Source: Saprospiraceae bacterium
GTDB lineage: Bacteria; Bacteroidota; Bacteroidia; Chitinophagales; Saprospiraceae
Direction: 5' to 3'
DNA length: 43,420 nt
Assembly (NCBI GenBank): GCA_019634045.1
Contig: JAHQWA010000355.1
Span: 1 to 43,420, forward strand
Shown here piece after piece: positions 24,469 through 32,695 of the stretch. How positions within the stretch are numbered: the stretch's first letter is position 1; every line of letters starts with the position of its first letter. The notes under the pieces are model-generated. The model was not told where the DNA came from and made no database searches. It saw nothing but the letters and a program-made list of their open reading frames with translations. Position numbers and translations under genes: made by a program.

Positions 24469-26503
24469 ATCTGGCGGGAAACTTTAAGAAGAAGGTCGTG
24501 CCCGTACCATCGCTTTCGAAGCAGATGCTACCCTTGAGTTGATCCGTTAATTTCTTGACAATAGCTAGACCCAATCCCGTTCCTTCAAATTCATTCCGGT
24601 TATGCAAGCGAAAGAACATTTTAAAAACCTTTTCTTGAAACTCCATAGGTATCCCCATTCCATTGTCTTTCAGCGCAAATTCATGCTCATCTTTTCGTCG
24701 TTGATAGCGAATATCAATCAGCGGTTTTTCCTTTCGATTATAGGTAATCCCATTTTCTATTAGGTTCTTAAAGATCAAAAACAGTAGCGCCTCTGAACTC
24801 TCAATCTGAGGCAGATCATGTACTCGTATCTCGGCATTTTTTTCCTCTACCTTCAGTTTAAGTGCATCTTCCACTTCAGACACCAGCTTTCCTGTATCCA
24901 CCACTCCGATCTTAGGAGCCGCCTTACGGAGTTTGGAAAACTGCAAAACATCCTCTACTAAATTGTACAATTGGTTAGCTCCCCTTTTAATGAAACCAAA
25001 GTAGGTTTGTTGTTCCGAGGCTTGGATTTCGGGGCCTCTTTTTTCGATTAGATTTACGAAACTCATGATGTTCCGCAAGGGCTCTTTCAAGTCATGAGAA
25101 ACGATATGTGCGAAGCCTTCTAGCTCTTCATTTTTAAGCCGAAGATCTGCTGTCTTTTTATCTACCTCCTCCTTCAGTTGTTCTGCGTATTGCTGCTTTT
25201 GACGGGCAGATAGCCAGACCAAGGCCACGATCACCAGGGCGAGAATCAAAATGGCGAACAATGCCCAATTCAAGGTTTTATGATATTTAACCGTGGTTTC
25301 GCCTTCTTTCTTTTCCATCTCCATCAGTTCGTACTCCACTTGTTGTCTCTCCAAGCCATACTGAATTTCCAACTCTGCCATTCTTTGCAGCTGAGTGGTT
25401 TGATCTAGAGTGTCTTGATAGAGGGATTGCAGGGATTGATGTTGATAGGCATCTTTGTAGTTGTCCAAAGCTTCGGCCAATTGGGCAGCTAAATCGTGAT
25501 AAGAGATTAATACATTCAGCCGATTGGGTCGATCCCCCTCTGCCTTTAGGTAAAAATCCTGTAAGCGCTCCCGAGCTTCATCAAAATCCTCATGCGCTAT
25601 ATACCAGGCAATAAGATCATATTGTATACCTAGATCATGTGTATGCAAGCCTTTCTCCTCTGTAAGCAGGGCAGCCCGACTCAAATAGTTGAAGGATAGC
25701 TCCAATTTGCCCTCATCTCTGGCCAGATCTGACAACCATTGCAGACAATTGACCTGTATCAAATAGTTTTCATTTTGCTCCGCTATCACTTGCGCAGATT
25801 CCACCGCATGCTGCACCGAATCTGGTTCATTCCGAGCACTGTGGTAGTAGGCCTTATTCATCAATGCCACGGCCTTAACATAGGGGTCACGTGTCTCGTC
25901 AATCTTACGAATCACCTTCTCCCAATAAATTGTTGCATTGGGTTCATCCCCAGAATTTGAATACAGAATGGCAATATTTCCTAAGGTGAAAACCTCACCC
26001 ACCTCGTCTCCTACAACTACGTTCCTCAAGGATTTTTGGTAAAACTCCAAAGCTTTGGTCGTCTCATTTCGACTGGCATAAATATTAGCTAGGTCATTGT
26101 AAACTACACTTTGCATGAAACTATCCTGACTTTCCTCAGCAATGGGCAATGCCATTTCATTCCACTTCTCCTGCGTATCCTTGTCTCCTCTGATAGAAGC
26201 AACGACACCCAATAAATTGTAGGCTCTAGCTAATCCCACCTTGTAATCTAGTGACTCAGCCAATTTCCTAGATCGGTGAGCAAAGGCCGCCGCTGAGTCG
26301 ATGTCAGTAGTATGGAATTCCCAACTGATCTGATTAAGGAGGTTTACCCGCTGGCTATCTACCTTGTCATATTGCTGGAGCACAGCATACAAACTATCTA
26401 ATTTATCACTCTGTGCCAAGAGTGATGATCCAACACCAAGGACCATACTAAGAAGTATGATTCTAAAAAACATCATGTGGACTCGACTTTTACCATACAT
26501 CAT
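24449..26503 (-). CDS. TPR-containing sensor histidine kinase
   Basis: The 684-residue protein has a signal peptide; the start is at residue 1, or at residues 10-11 (26476), which gives MMFFRIILLSMVLGVGSSLLAQ. Extracytoplasmic TPR-like repeats span about 45-380 (VGLARAYNLLGVVAS, VYNDLANIYASRNETTKALEFYQKSL). A membrane helix lies at 411-432, followed by a short coiled coil and a HisKA domain with phospho-acceptor His470 (FAHIVSHDLKEPLRN). The HATPase domain has N580/N584, G1 box DNGMGIP (613-619) and G2 box GTGLGLA (641-647). No receiver domain follows. Its partner regulator is not in the window unless the overlapping AraC gene, which lacks a receiver, takes part by another route. Confidence 0.92.
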   Translation of the reverse strand: MMYGKSRVHMMFFRIILLSMVLGVGSSLLAQSDKLDSLYAVLQQYDKVDSQRVNLLNQISWEFHTTDIDSAAAFAHRSRKLAESLDYKVGLARAYNLLGVVASIRGDKDTQEKWNEMALPIAEESQDSFMQSVVYNDLANIYASRNETTKALEFYQKSLRNVVVGDEVGEVFTLGNIAILYSNSGDEPNATIYWEKVIRKIDETRDPYVKAVALMNKAYYHSARNEPDSVQHAVESAQVIAEQNENYLIQVNCLQWLSDLARDEGKLELSFNYLSRAALLTEEKGLHTHDLGIQYDLIAWYIAHEDFDEARERLQDFYLKAEGDRPNRLNVLISYHDLAAQLAEALDNYKDAYQHQSLQSLYQDTLDQTTQLQRMAELEIQYGLERQQVEYELMEMEKKEGETTVKYHKTLNWALFAILILALVIVALVWLSARQKQQYAEQLKEEVDKKTADLRLKNEELEGFAHIVSHDLKEPLRNIMSFVNLIEKRGPEIQASEQQTYFGFIKRGANQLYNLVEDVLQFSKLRKAAPKIGVVDTGKLVSEVEDALKLKVEEKNAEIRVHDLPQIESSEALLFLIFKNLIENGITYNRKEKPLIDIRYQRRKDEHEFALKDNGMGIPMEFQEKVFKMFFRLHNRNEFEGTGLGLAIVKKLTDQLKGSICFESDGTGTTFFLKFPARYETATL

Positions 26504-27136
26504 ACTACAGCAGGTACAACTATTAGTAAATTAGTTTATCATCGATTAGATATTCCCGATGGTATTATCATGTACAATTAGAACGCTTGGGTAGAAAATC
26601 GTGAAATACTTTGGTGGTGAGGTTATCCTAGTTTTAGTTCTCCTTTGATTCCATTACAGGCTTTAAGATACTCATTTTCTTTATAAACAGACGCCTATAT
26701 CGCCAGATCTGAAAGCATAAAACAGCTGGGATCTCATTAGTTTTCAAGCTTAACTGAAGCGGTTTTCGGTGATTGCAGGCCTTCTTAGCTTTCTATAATT
26801 CAAAAACACTAGCTGCGCTGCCTCCAATTAGAAGTTACCCCAAAAACATCCTTTGGGTTGTTAAAGACCCTTTTGAAGCCTGATTGCTTTGCAAGAACTG
26901 ACCTGGCTTTGAAACATCTCTTTGAGATCGTTTCTGGCCTGGTCCTGTCTATTGTACGGATGCGAAGTGAAAAAGGTACATTATCCACAGTCTTCTCCTG
27001 TCCGTACCCTCGGATTTATTCTGTGTAATAAGTCAGACTAGAAAATAAAGATATTTCCTACCGCAAGCTTACCAAATAATATAACTTTACCCGCTCTAAT
27101 GTTGAAACCTAATTTTATCAATTAACTACTGTAAAA
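26504..27136. other. 633-base intergenic region with short inverted repeats
   Basis: I see no credible gene here. The region lies between two divergent starts (histidine kinase and GMC oxidoreductase). At 26900-26944 the outer GACC-t-GGC pairs with GCC-t-GGTC, and inside it AAAC and GTTT flank ATCTC/GAGAT, giving a long imperfect stem. A smaller GGGT/ACCC hairpin precedes it near 26855. A weak TAACTTTA lies near 27080, before the GMC start. A structured leader or small RNA is possible but unproven. Confidence 0.4.
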
Positions 27137-28816
27137 ATGGCAGAAAACGAATTTGACGCAATCGTTGTCGGCTCCGGCATTAGCGGCGGTTGGGCGGCAA
27201 AGGAACTGTGTGAAAAAGGATTGAAGGTCATGATGCTTGAGCGTGGTAAAAATGTAGAACACGTAAAAGACTATGTCAACGCCATCAAAGGTCCATGGGA
27301 ATTCGCCCATCGCGGTACCCGAACGCAGGAAATGATAGAAGCCTATCCGGTGTTGAAAAGAGATTATCCACTAAATGAAAAGAACTTGGACTGGTGGGCT
27401 AGCGACAAGGATTGTCCATACACTGAAATCAAGCGCTTTGATTGGTTTCGAGGATATCAAGTCGGTGGCCGTTCCTTGCTCTGGGGAAGGCAAAGTTACC
27501 GAATCGGCGATATAGATTTTGAGGCAAATGCCAAGGAAGGTATTGCCATAGATTGGCCGGTACGATACAAAGACATCAAACCTTGGTATGACTACGTCGA
27601 ACGCTTTGCAGGTATCAGTGGTAGTAAAGAAGGATTGCCACAGTTACCTGATGGAGAGTTTCTACCTCCTATGGAATTGAATTGTGTTGAAAAGGACGTT
27701 GCGGAGCGCATCAAAAAGCATTACGGTGGTAAACGCCATCTAATCATTGGGCGGGCAGCTCACGTAACCGCTCCGATTGAAGGGCGCGGAATTTGTCAAT
27801 ACCGAAATAAGTGCTGGCTGGGATGCCCGTTTGGTGCCTACTTTAGTACACAATCTTCCACACTCCCCGCAGCCGTCAAGACGGGAAATTTGACCCTGCG
27901 ACCTCATAGTATCGTCACGCAGGTATTGTATGATAAAGATACGAAGAAGGCTACCGGCGTGGAAGTGCTAGATGCCGAAACCAACCAAACCTATGTCTAC
28001 AAGGCTAAGATCATTTTCTTGAATGCCTCCACCATTAACACCGCCTGGATACTCATGAATTCAGCTACAGATATTTGGCCGGAAGGTCTAGGCAGTAGTA
28101 GCGGTGAACTGGGACACAACTTAATGGATCACCACCTAGGAGTGCGTGCTAGCGGATGGGTAGAAGGATACGAAGACAAGTATTACTTTGGCCGCAGAGC
28201 CAATGGATTCTATATCCCTCGATTCAGAAACCTATTTGGTGATAAGCGAGACTATCTAAGAGGTTTTGGTTATCAAGGACGTGCCAGCAGAGAGGGTTGG
28301 TCTAGGGAAATTGCCGAATACAGTATTGGAGCAGAATTCAAGGAAGCTCTGACCGAACCAGGCAAATGGACCATCGGCATGGGAGGCTTCGGTGAGATTC
28401 TACCGTACCACGAAAACAAAGTAACGTTGGATAAGACGAAGAAGGATAAGTGGGGATTAAATGTGGTAGCTATTGATTGCGAACTCAAGGAAAATGAGCT
28501 CAATATGCGGAAGGACATGCTCAATGACGGCATGGAAATCCTGGAAGCAGCGGGCGTGAAGGATGTCACTGGATCAGATGGAGATGGTACTCCTGGGCGG
28601 GGTATCCACGAAATGGGAACGGCCAGAATGGGTCGCGATCCGAAGACCTCTGTTCTTAACAAATGGAACCAGATGTGGGATGCAAAAAATGTGTTCGTTA
28701 CTGATGGTTCTTTTATGACCTCGGCTGCCTGCCAAAATCCATCTTTGACCTATATGGCTTTCACGGCCAGGGCCGTGGACCATGCAGTCAGTGAATTGAA
28801 GAAAATGAATCTCTAA
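27137..28816 (+). CDS. GMC-family oxidoreductase (catalytic subunit)
   Basis: The 559-residue flavoprotein starts with the FAD-binding motif VVGSGISGGWAAKELCEKGLKVMMLERG and has a GMC signature region (GYQVGGRSLLWGRQSYRIG). The C-terminal block RGIHEMGTARMGRDPKTSVLN...VFVTDGSFMTSAACQNPSLTYMAFTARA contains the paired active-site residues of the family, with Asn in QNPSLT and His in the IHEMG strand. It is closest in build to the large subunits of membrane-linked sugar/alcohol dehydrogenases (gluconate 2-dehydrogenase type). It has no signal peptide of its own. The following gene encodes a Tat-signal small subunit, so joint export is likely. The substrate is probably a sugar, sugar acid or alcohol. 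Confidence 0.9.
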   Translation: MAENEFDAIVVGSGISGGWAAKELCEKGLKVMMLERGKNVEHVKDYVNAIKGPWEFAHRGTRTQEMIEAYPVLKRDYPLNEKNLDWWASDKDCPYTEIKRFDWFRGYQVGGRSLLWGRQSYRIGDIDFEANAKEGIAIDWPVRYKDIKPWYDYVERFAGISGSKEGLPQLPDGEFLPPMELNCVEKDVAERIKKHYGGKRHLIIGRAAHVTAPIEGRGICQYRNKCWLGCPFGAYFSTQSSTLPAAVKTGNLTLRPHSIVTQVLYDKDTKKATGVEVLDAETNQTYVYKAKIIFLNASTINTAWILMNSATDIWPEGLGSSSGELGHNLMDHHLGVRASGWVEGYEDKYYFGRRANGFYIPRFRNLFGDKRDYLRGFGYQGRASREGWSREIAEYSIGAEFKEALTEPGKWTIGMGGFGEILPYHENKVTLDKTKKDKWGLNVVAIDCELKENELNMRKDMLNDGMEILEAAGVKDVTGSDGDGTPGRGIHEMGTARMGRDPKTSVLNKWNQMWDAKNVFVTDGSFMTSAACQNPSLTYMAFTARAVDHAVSELKKMNL

Positions 28817-28834
28817 GTCGCAAAATCTTTGATC

Positions 28835-29410
28835 ATGATAAATAGAAGAGATGCCCTCACTCGGGTCTCATTGATCCTAGGAGGAACTATTATCGGAGCA
28901 GAGGCTTTCCTTACTGGATGTAAGCCGGCCGCTCCTGCTTTATCTACTATTGAATTTACAGATAACAATGTCAGCTTTCTAGCTGAAGTTGGCGAAACTA
29001 TATTACCTACCACGGAGTCCTCGCCGGGTGCGAAAGCAGCGGGGATTGGGGCTTTCATGAAGACGATCGTAACAGATTGCTACGAGGCTGAAGACCAAAA
29101 AATCTTTTTAGAAGGGATTGGTCAGCTCAATGAAGCAGCTAAAACTGGTGCGGGGAAAGACTTCATGTTGCTTTCCGGAGAAGAGAAAAAAGATCTTTTG
29201 ATCAAACTAGATGCAGCTGCCAAGACGCATGAAGAAAGCAAAGAAGCCGATGCCAAGAGTCATTATTTCACCATGATGAAACAATTGACGCTTTGGGGCT
29301 ATTTCTCTTCAGAAATCGGTGCCACTCAAGCTCTACGTTATGTAGAAACACCTGGACGGTACGACGGTTGTGCACCCTATGAGAAGGGTCAAAAAGCCTG
29401 GGCACTGTAG
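28835..29410 (+). CDS. Gluconate 2-dehydrogenase subunit 3-like Tat lipoprotein
   Basis: ATG at 28835 is preferred over an in-frame TTG at 28829. The 191-residue product starts MINRRDALTRVSLILGG, a twin-arginine signal, and then has FLTGC, a lipobox, so it is probably a Tat-exported lipoprotein. The mature part (FLAEVGETILPTTESSPGAKAAGIGAFMKTIVTDCYEAEDQ, GYFSSEIGATQALRYVETPGRYDGC) matches the gluconate 2-dehydrogenase subunit 3 family. These small subunits bind the GMC catalytic subunit and carry it across the membrane. The gap to the GMC gene is 18 bases. A cytochrome c subunit, present in some systems, is not in the window. A strong terminator follows at 29434. Confidence 0.9.
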   Translation: MINRRDALTRVSLILGGTIIGAEAFLTGCKPAAPALSTIEFTDNNVSFLAEVGETILPTTESSPGAKAAGIGAFMKTIVTDCYEAEDQKIFLEGIGQLNEAAKTGAGKDFMLLSGEEKKDLLIKLDAAAKTHEESKEADAKSHYFTMMKQLTLWGYFSSEIGATQALRYVETPGRYDGCAPYEKGQKAWAL

Positions 29411-29433
29411 TTTTCACCATTACTGAAACGAGT

Positions 29434-29466
29434 AAGCCCGATGAAATGATCCATTTCATCGGGCTT
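29434..29466 (+). terminator. Strong Rho-independent terminator after the GMC operon
   Basis: A perfect 15-bp stem (AAGCCCGATGAAATG with its complement) around a three-base loop is followed by TTATT. It lies 23 bases after the stop of the small subunit and between convergent operons. Confidence 0.9.
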
Positions 29467-29509
29467 TTATTGTATCCTACATCCCGCAAAAAGCAGGGCT
29501 TATTTACCA

Positions 29510-30496
29510 CTAGGCATTCAAATACATCACCTCTTTAACCGCTTTAATCACCTTGCTTGGATTCGGCATATAGGCTTCCACCAAGGTAGGTGCGTAAGGT
29601 AAAGAAGTGTCAGCAGCATTTACTCGAGTAACTGGAGCATCCAAGTGATCAAATGCATACTTCTGGATCTCATAAGCAATCTCCGCTGAGACACCAGCAA
29701 ACGGCCATGACTCATCCACCACGACCAAACGGTTTGTTTTTTTAACTGACTTGACCAAGGTTTCGTGATCTAAAGGACGAATCGTTCTTAAGTCGATTAC
29801 CTCGGCAGAAATGCCCTCCTTAGCAAGCTCATCCGCCGCATCCAAAGCCGTCAATACCATCTTATTGAAAGATACGATGGTCACATCGGTTCCTTCTCTG
29901 CGCACCGCCGCTACACCAATTGGCGTTAGGTATTCCCCTTCCGGTACGATACCTTTAAAACCGTATAGCATTTCGGACTCCATCATACAAATCGGATCAT
30001 CATCCCGGATGGCCGACTTCAATAAGCCCTTAGCGTCCGCTGGATCTATACAAGATATCACCTTCAGACCAGGGACATTTGCCATCCAGCTTTCGAAGGT
30101 TTGACTATGCTGTTGGGCCAATTGCCCCGCTGCTCCTGATGGACCTCTAAATACTATTGGACACTTGAAGTTTCCAGCAGACTGTGACAATGTCTTAGCC
30201 GCATTGTTTACAATCTGGTCAAAAGCGAGAATGGCGAAGTTCCAAGTCATGAACTCTACAATCGGACGTAAGCCATTCATAGCGGCTCCAACTCCGATAC
30301 CAGCGAATCCTAGTTCCGCAATTGGCGTATCTATCACTCGCTTAGCACCGAATTCATCCAACATCCCCTTACTCACCTTATAGGCTCCATTGTATTGAGC
30401 TACTTCCTCTCCCATTAGAAAGACCGTCTCGTCTCTTCTCATCTCTTCCGTCATGGCCTCGTTCAAGGCATCTCTTAAAGCTATTTCTCTTGACAT
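29510..30496 (-). CDS. pdhB: Pyruvate dehydrogenase E1 component, beta subunit
   Basis: The frame is open to 30562, but ATG at 30496 gives MSREIALRDALNEAMTEEM, the normal N-terminus, and 328 residues. It contains MGEEVAQYNGAYKVSKGM and VIDTPIAELGFAGIGVGAA with the expected glutamates and aromatics of a thiamine-diphosphate E1 beta subunit. It also has GPSGAAGQLAQQHSQTFESWMANVPGLKVI and the C-terminal transketolase-like part (VVVDESWPFAGVSAEIAYEIQKYAFDHLDAPV). With the alpha subunit, encoded elsewhere, it catalyses pyruvate decarboxylation in the pyruvate dehydrogenase complex. The gene stands alone, as is common in Bacteroidota. The TATTTTTG promoter at 30533-30540 leads it. Confidence 0.95.
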   Translation of the reverse strand: MSREIALRDALNEAMTEEMRRDETVFLMGEEVAQYNGAYKVSKGMLDEFGAKRVIDTPIAELGFAGIGVGAAMNGLRPIVEFMTWNFAILAFDQIVNNAAKTLSQSAGNFKCPIVFRGPSGAAGQLAQQHSQTFESWMANVPGLKVISCIDPADAKGLLKSAIRDDDPICMMESEMLYGFKGIVPEGEYLTPIGVAAVRREGTDVTIVSFNKMVLTALDAADELAKEGISAEVIDLRTIRPLDHETLVKSVKKTNRLVVVDESWPFAGVSAEIAYEIQKYAFDHLDAPVTRVNAADTSLPYAPTLVEAYMPNPSKVIKAVKEVMYLNA

Positions 30497-30532
30497 ATTG
30501 TATGATTGAAGTATATGGGTAAAAGATCGGCG

Positions 30533-30540
30533 CAAAAATA
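30533..30540 (-). promoter_or_regulatory. Promoter -7 element of pdhB
   Basis: On the minus strand TATTTTTG matches TAnnTTTG and continues as GCGCCG. It lies 36 bases before the pdhB ATG, which supports the 30496 start over the longer frame. The same extended core occurs at 43145. Confidence 0.65.
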
Positions 30541-30711
30541 CTAAAAGTCGGCATTTTACCACATTCTCGATAACTTTCCTACAGAATTATAACAATCAGG
30601 GGACTTTTTTGGTTTTCAATACACTATAAAGGGAATGACAAGTCCCGGTCAATTGGTGTCGTTGAACCAGAAGTTCCCAAAAGAAATACCCTATAATCCC
30701 ATTAATATCTT

Positions 30712-30719
30712 TACTTTTG
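30712..30719 (+). promoter_or_regulatory. Candidate -7 element for the small lipoprotein/ytxJ operon
   Basis: TACTTTTG matches TAnnTTTG and lies 110 bases before the ATG at 30830, leaving a leader of about 100 bases. TATTTTTTG eight bases further on (30727 region) is a near match. The surrounding 333-base gap 30497-30829 shows no gene. Confidence 0.45.
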
Positions 30720-30829
30720 TGTGCTTAATATTTTTTGGCGCCCAGGCAGACTAAAATCCGCAGTTAGACGTTGAAGACATATTATAAAAATTTTAATTCC
30801 CAACATATCTAAATCTAAATTAGACTCCG

Positions 30830-30997
30830 ATGAAAAGTAGAAGATTCAAAAAAATGCTAAGCCTTCTAGCTTTCGTTGCCATCTGCAGCACCTTTACTTC
30901 TTGCAACAAGGGTTATGGTTGCCCAAACAACTTTGGTATGAACGAAACCATCATTAAGGTTGTTAAAGTGGTAGTTCAAACAGCAGTTAAATTATAA
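30830..30997 (+). CDS. Small lipoprotein, 55 residues
   Basis: An ATG at 30830 opens a 55-codon frame ending TAA at 30995-30997. The product starts MKSRRFKKMLSLLAFVAICS and then TFTSCNKG: a basic N-terminus, a hydrophobic core and lipobox TSC with Cys25, so it is a lipoprotein. The mature part is only about 31 residues, with GYGCPNNFGMNET and a hydrophobic, lysine-spaced tail (IIKVVKVVVQTAVKL). It lies one base before the bacilliredoxin start, which argues for a real, coupled gene. I recognise the GYGCPNNF pattern as recurring in small Bacteroidota lipoproteins but know no function. Confidence 0.8.
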   Translation: MKSRRFKKMLSLLAFVAICSTFTSCNKGYGCPNNFGMNETIIKVVKVVVQTAVKL

Positions 30998-30998
30998 G

Positions 30999-31346
30999 AT
31001 GATCAACTGGACTTCCATTAAACATCCCTCACAAATAGACGAAATCATTGAATTGTCACGGCAGAAGACCTGCCTCATCTATAAACACAGCCCAACTTGT
31101 TCGATAAGTTCCATGGCCAGGTATCGCCTGGAAGGAAATTGGGACTTTGAAGAACAAAACTTGGCAACCTATTTCGTAGATGTGGTCTATGACCGACCTT
31201 TATCGCAACAAGTGGCGCAAACTTTTGGTGTTCGCCATGAGTCCCCTCAGATACTGGTAATTAAAGATGGTCAGTGTATCCATCATTCCTCGCACCTGGA
31301 TATTTCCGTTCGAGATCTGAAGGGGGTGGTTGAAAGTCCAATGTAA
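30999..31346 (+). CDS. ytxJ: Bacilliredoxin, YtxJ/BrxC family
   Basis: The 115-residue protein is a thioredoxin-fold, single-domain YtxJ-type protein. The active site is HSPTCSISS (Cys34), comparable to TCxIS motifs with one conserved cysteine. The fold continues with DVVYDRPLSQQVAQTFGVRHESPQILVIKDGQCIHHSSH, which holds the cis-proline region (ESPQ). Known members remove bacillithiol from mixed disulfides on proteins, so the host likely makes bacillithiol, as many Bacteroidota do. It follows the small lipoprotein gene by one base and is followed by a hairpin. Length and motif are as expected. Confidence 0.88.
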   Translation: MINWTSIKHPSQIDEIIELSRQKTCLIYKHSPTCSISSMARYRLEGNWDFEEQNLATYFVDVVYDRPLSQQVAQTFGVRHESPQILVIKDGQCIHHSSHLDISVRDLKGVVESPM

Positions 31347-31351
31347 GTAAA

Positions 31352-31378
31352 CAAAGACAGGGCTTGCCCTTGTCTTTG
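31352..31378 (+). terminator. Hairpin after ytxJ (with a second at 31389-31410)
   Basis: CAAAGACA-GGG pairs with CCC-TGTCTTTG, with a wobble pair, around a five-base loop. A second stem GATCTGG/CCAGATC at 31389-31410 is followed by ATTGTTT. Neither has a long T-run, so termination is likely but possibly leaky. Both lie before mnmD. Confidence 0.45.
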
Positions 31379-31422
31379 GGAAAAGCCGGATCTGGTTTCA
31401 TAGCCAGATCATTGTTTGCCGT

Positions 31423-32097
31423 ATGAAAGAGGAATTAGTCATTATCGAGACCCAGGATGGATCCCATTCCATTTACTCTCCCTCCTTTGGAGTTAGTTAT
31501 CACTCCAAATATGGAGCAATCCAAGAATCTCAGCATGTTTTTATTGAGGCCGGACTCTTTGAGGCATCCCTAAATCAAAAAGAGATCCATGTACTTGAAA
31601 TTGGCTTCGGCACTGGCTTGAATGCCTTGATGACTCGCATTGAGGCTGATCGTAGACAATTGATCGTAGACTACACCACTGTAGAGAACTTCCCCGTTCC
31701 GGGTAATGAAGCCATTCAACTGAACTATCCGGAGACCTTACAGGAGATTAGCTATCGCCCCGATTTTGAAAAAATGCACCAGATGCCATGGGGGGTGAAA
31801 GAGGCGTTCAAAACCAATTTCAAGTTTACCAAGCTGCAACAAACTTTCGAATCCCTGCGCTTTGAAGCGCAATTCGATCTCATCTATTTTGATGCCTTTG
31901 CCCCCAGTGCACAACCAGACCTGTGGGACACAGAGGTATTAGGCATTATGTACAACGCCTTGCGAGAAAATGGCATACTGGTTACCTATTGTGCCAAGGG
32001 AGCAGTCAAGAGGAGCCTAAAGTCTTTGGGTTTTGTTGTTGAGTCATTAAAAGGTCCGCCGGGCAAAAGGGAAATGACTCGCGCAAAAAAAGGCTAA
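31423..32097 (+). CDS. mnmD: tRNA 5-methylaminomethyl-2-thiouridine methyltransferase, MnmD-like
   Basis: The 224-residue protein is a stand-alone MnmD methyltransferase. It shows the substrate-contact N-terminus (TQDGSHSIYSPSFGVSYHSKYGAIQES), the AdoMet motif LEIGFGTGLNAL at 58-69, and the catalytic/tRNA-side block YFDAFAPSAQPDLWDTEVL, with the closing PPGKREMTRA typical of the family. It methylates the aminomethyl group at the wobble uridine in the last step of mnm5s2U synthesis. In E. coli this domain is fused to an FAD oxidase (MnmC); here it is alone, as in other Bacteroidota. The last codons and stop overlap the terminator at 32091. Confidence 0.9.
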   Translation: MKEELVIIETQDGSHSIYSPSFGVSYHSKYGAIQESQHVFIEAGLFEASLNQKEIHVLEIGFGTGLNALMTRIEADRRQLIVDYTTVENFPVPGNEAIQLNYPETLQEISYRPDFEKMHQMPWGVKEAFKTNFKFTKLQQTFESLRFEAQFDLIYFDAFAPSAQPDLWDTEVLGIMYNALRENGILVTYCAKGAVKRSLKSLGFVVESLKGPPGKREMTRAKKG

Positions 32098-32116
32098 AGT
32101 CCTAGGACTCTAGCCT
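32091..32116 (-). terminator. Terminator between mnmD and the AP2 gene
   Basis: AGGCTA-a-AGTCC pairs with GGACT-c-TAGCCT, one mismatch, two-base loop. On the minus strand it is followed by a run of seven T (a T-tail then GCGC), ideal for the AP2/HNH gene ending at 32156. The left arm contains the mnmD stop codon. Confidence 0.8.
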
Positions 32117-32155
32117 CGATACCTTTTGTTAAGGTTCTGCTTGTTAGAAGTTAAA

Positions 32156-32695
32156 TTACTTTTGCGTCTTAATCACATTGATCTTGCCATCCTCACCATA
32201 CAACTCTCTTGATTTCTTGTTGTAGGCCAGTGCTGCTTCTTCAGCAGTAGCAAACATGCCAATGTGCACAGACTTTCGATCCACAGAAATAACAGCTCGA
32301 TACCTGTTGTTCTCTTTGTAAACACCAGTATAGCCTGTTTTACTGCTTGTTTTTCTTTTACGACTTGCGACCGAACGCGAGCGGTAAAGAAGATTTTCCA
32401 GACGACAATCTAACTTGTTACCATTTTTAGCTCCTACGAGGTTTCTAGATCCTTCTTTGTTGTCGGTCAGAAATTTTTCAGCAATTAGCTTATGTAGGTA
32501 GATGGTTTCGGTTTTGTATCCCCCATCTGCTCGTTTCCAAGTTTTTTGGAAAACGGCGCATCCACTAGAGTGTTTGCGAAGGTTGTTTATGAAGTCAACT
32601 CTTACCAAATATGGGTCATTAGTCAAGTATTCATAAACTTTGTCATCTAGCAAAACTTCATCCTCAGCATTCTTAAGTTTTACTTTGTATAACAC
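32156..32695 (-). CDS. AP2/ERF-domain protein with degenerate HNH domain
   Basis: The 179-residue protein has a possible N-terminal domain, an HNH_3-like region at about 67-103 (LHKLIAEKFL ... VGAKNGNKLDCRLENL) and an AP2/ERF DNA-binding domain at about 118-170 (TGYTGVYKENNRYRAVISVDRKSVHIGMFATAEEAALAYNKKSRELYGEDG). In active HNH_3 homing endonucleases the second block reads NHxDGNKxNNRxENL; here Asn-His is replaced by Gly88-Ala89, so nuclease activity is doubtful. AP2 domains in bacteria usually accompany homing endonucleases or act as DNA-binding parts in mobile elements. Lone degenerate copies may have become regulators. The gene is single, convergent with mnmD, and its codon and base use appear a little more AT-rich than its neighbours. 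Confidence 0.8.
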   Translation of the reverse strand: MLYKVKLKNAEDEVLLDDKVYEYLTNDPYLVRVDFINNLRKHSSGCAVFQKTWKRADGGYKTETIYLHKLIAEKFLTDNKEGSRNLVGAKNGNKLDCRLENLLYRSRSVASRKRKTSSKTGYTGVYKENNRYRAVISVDRKSVHIGMFATAEEAALAYNKKSRELYGEDGKINVIKTQK

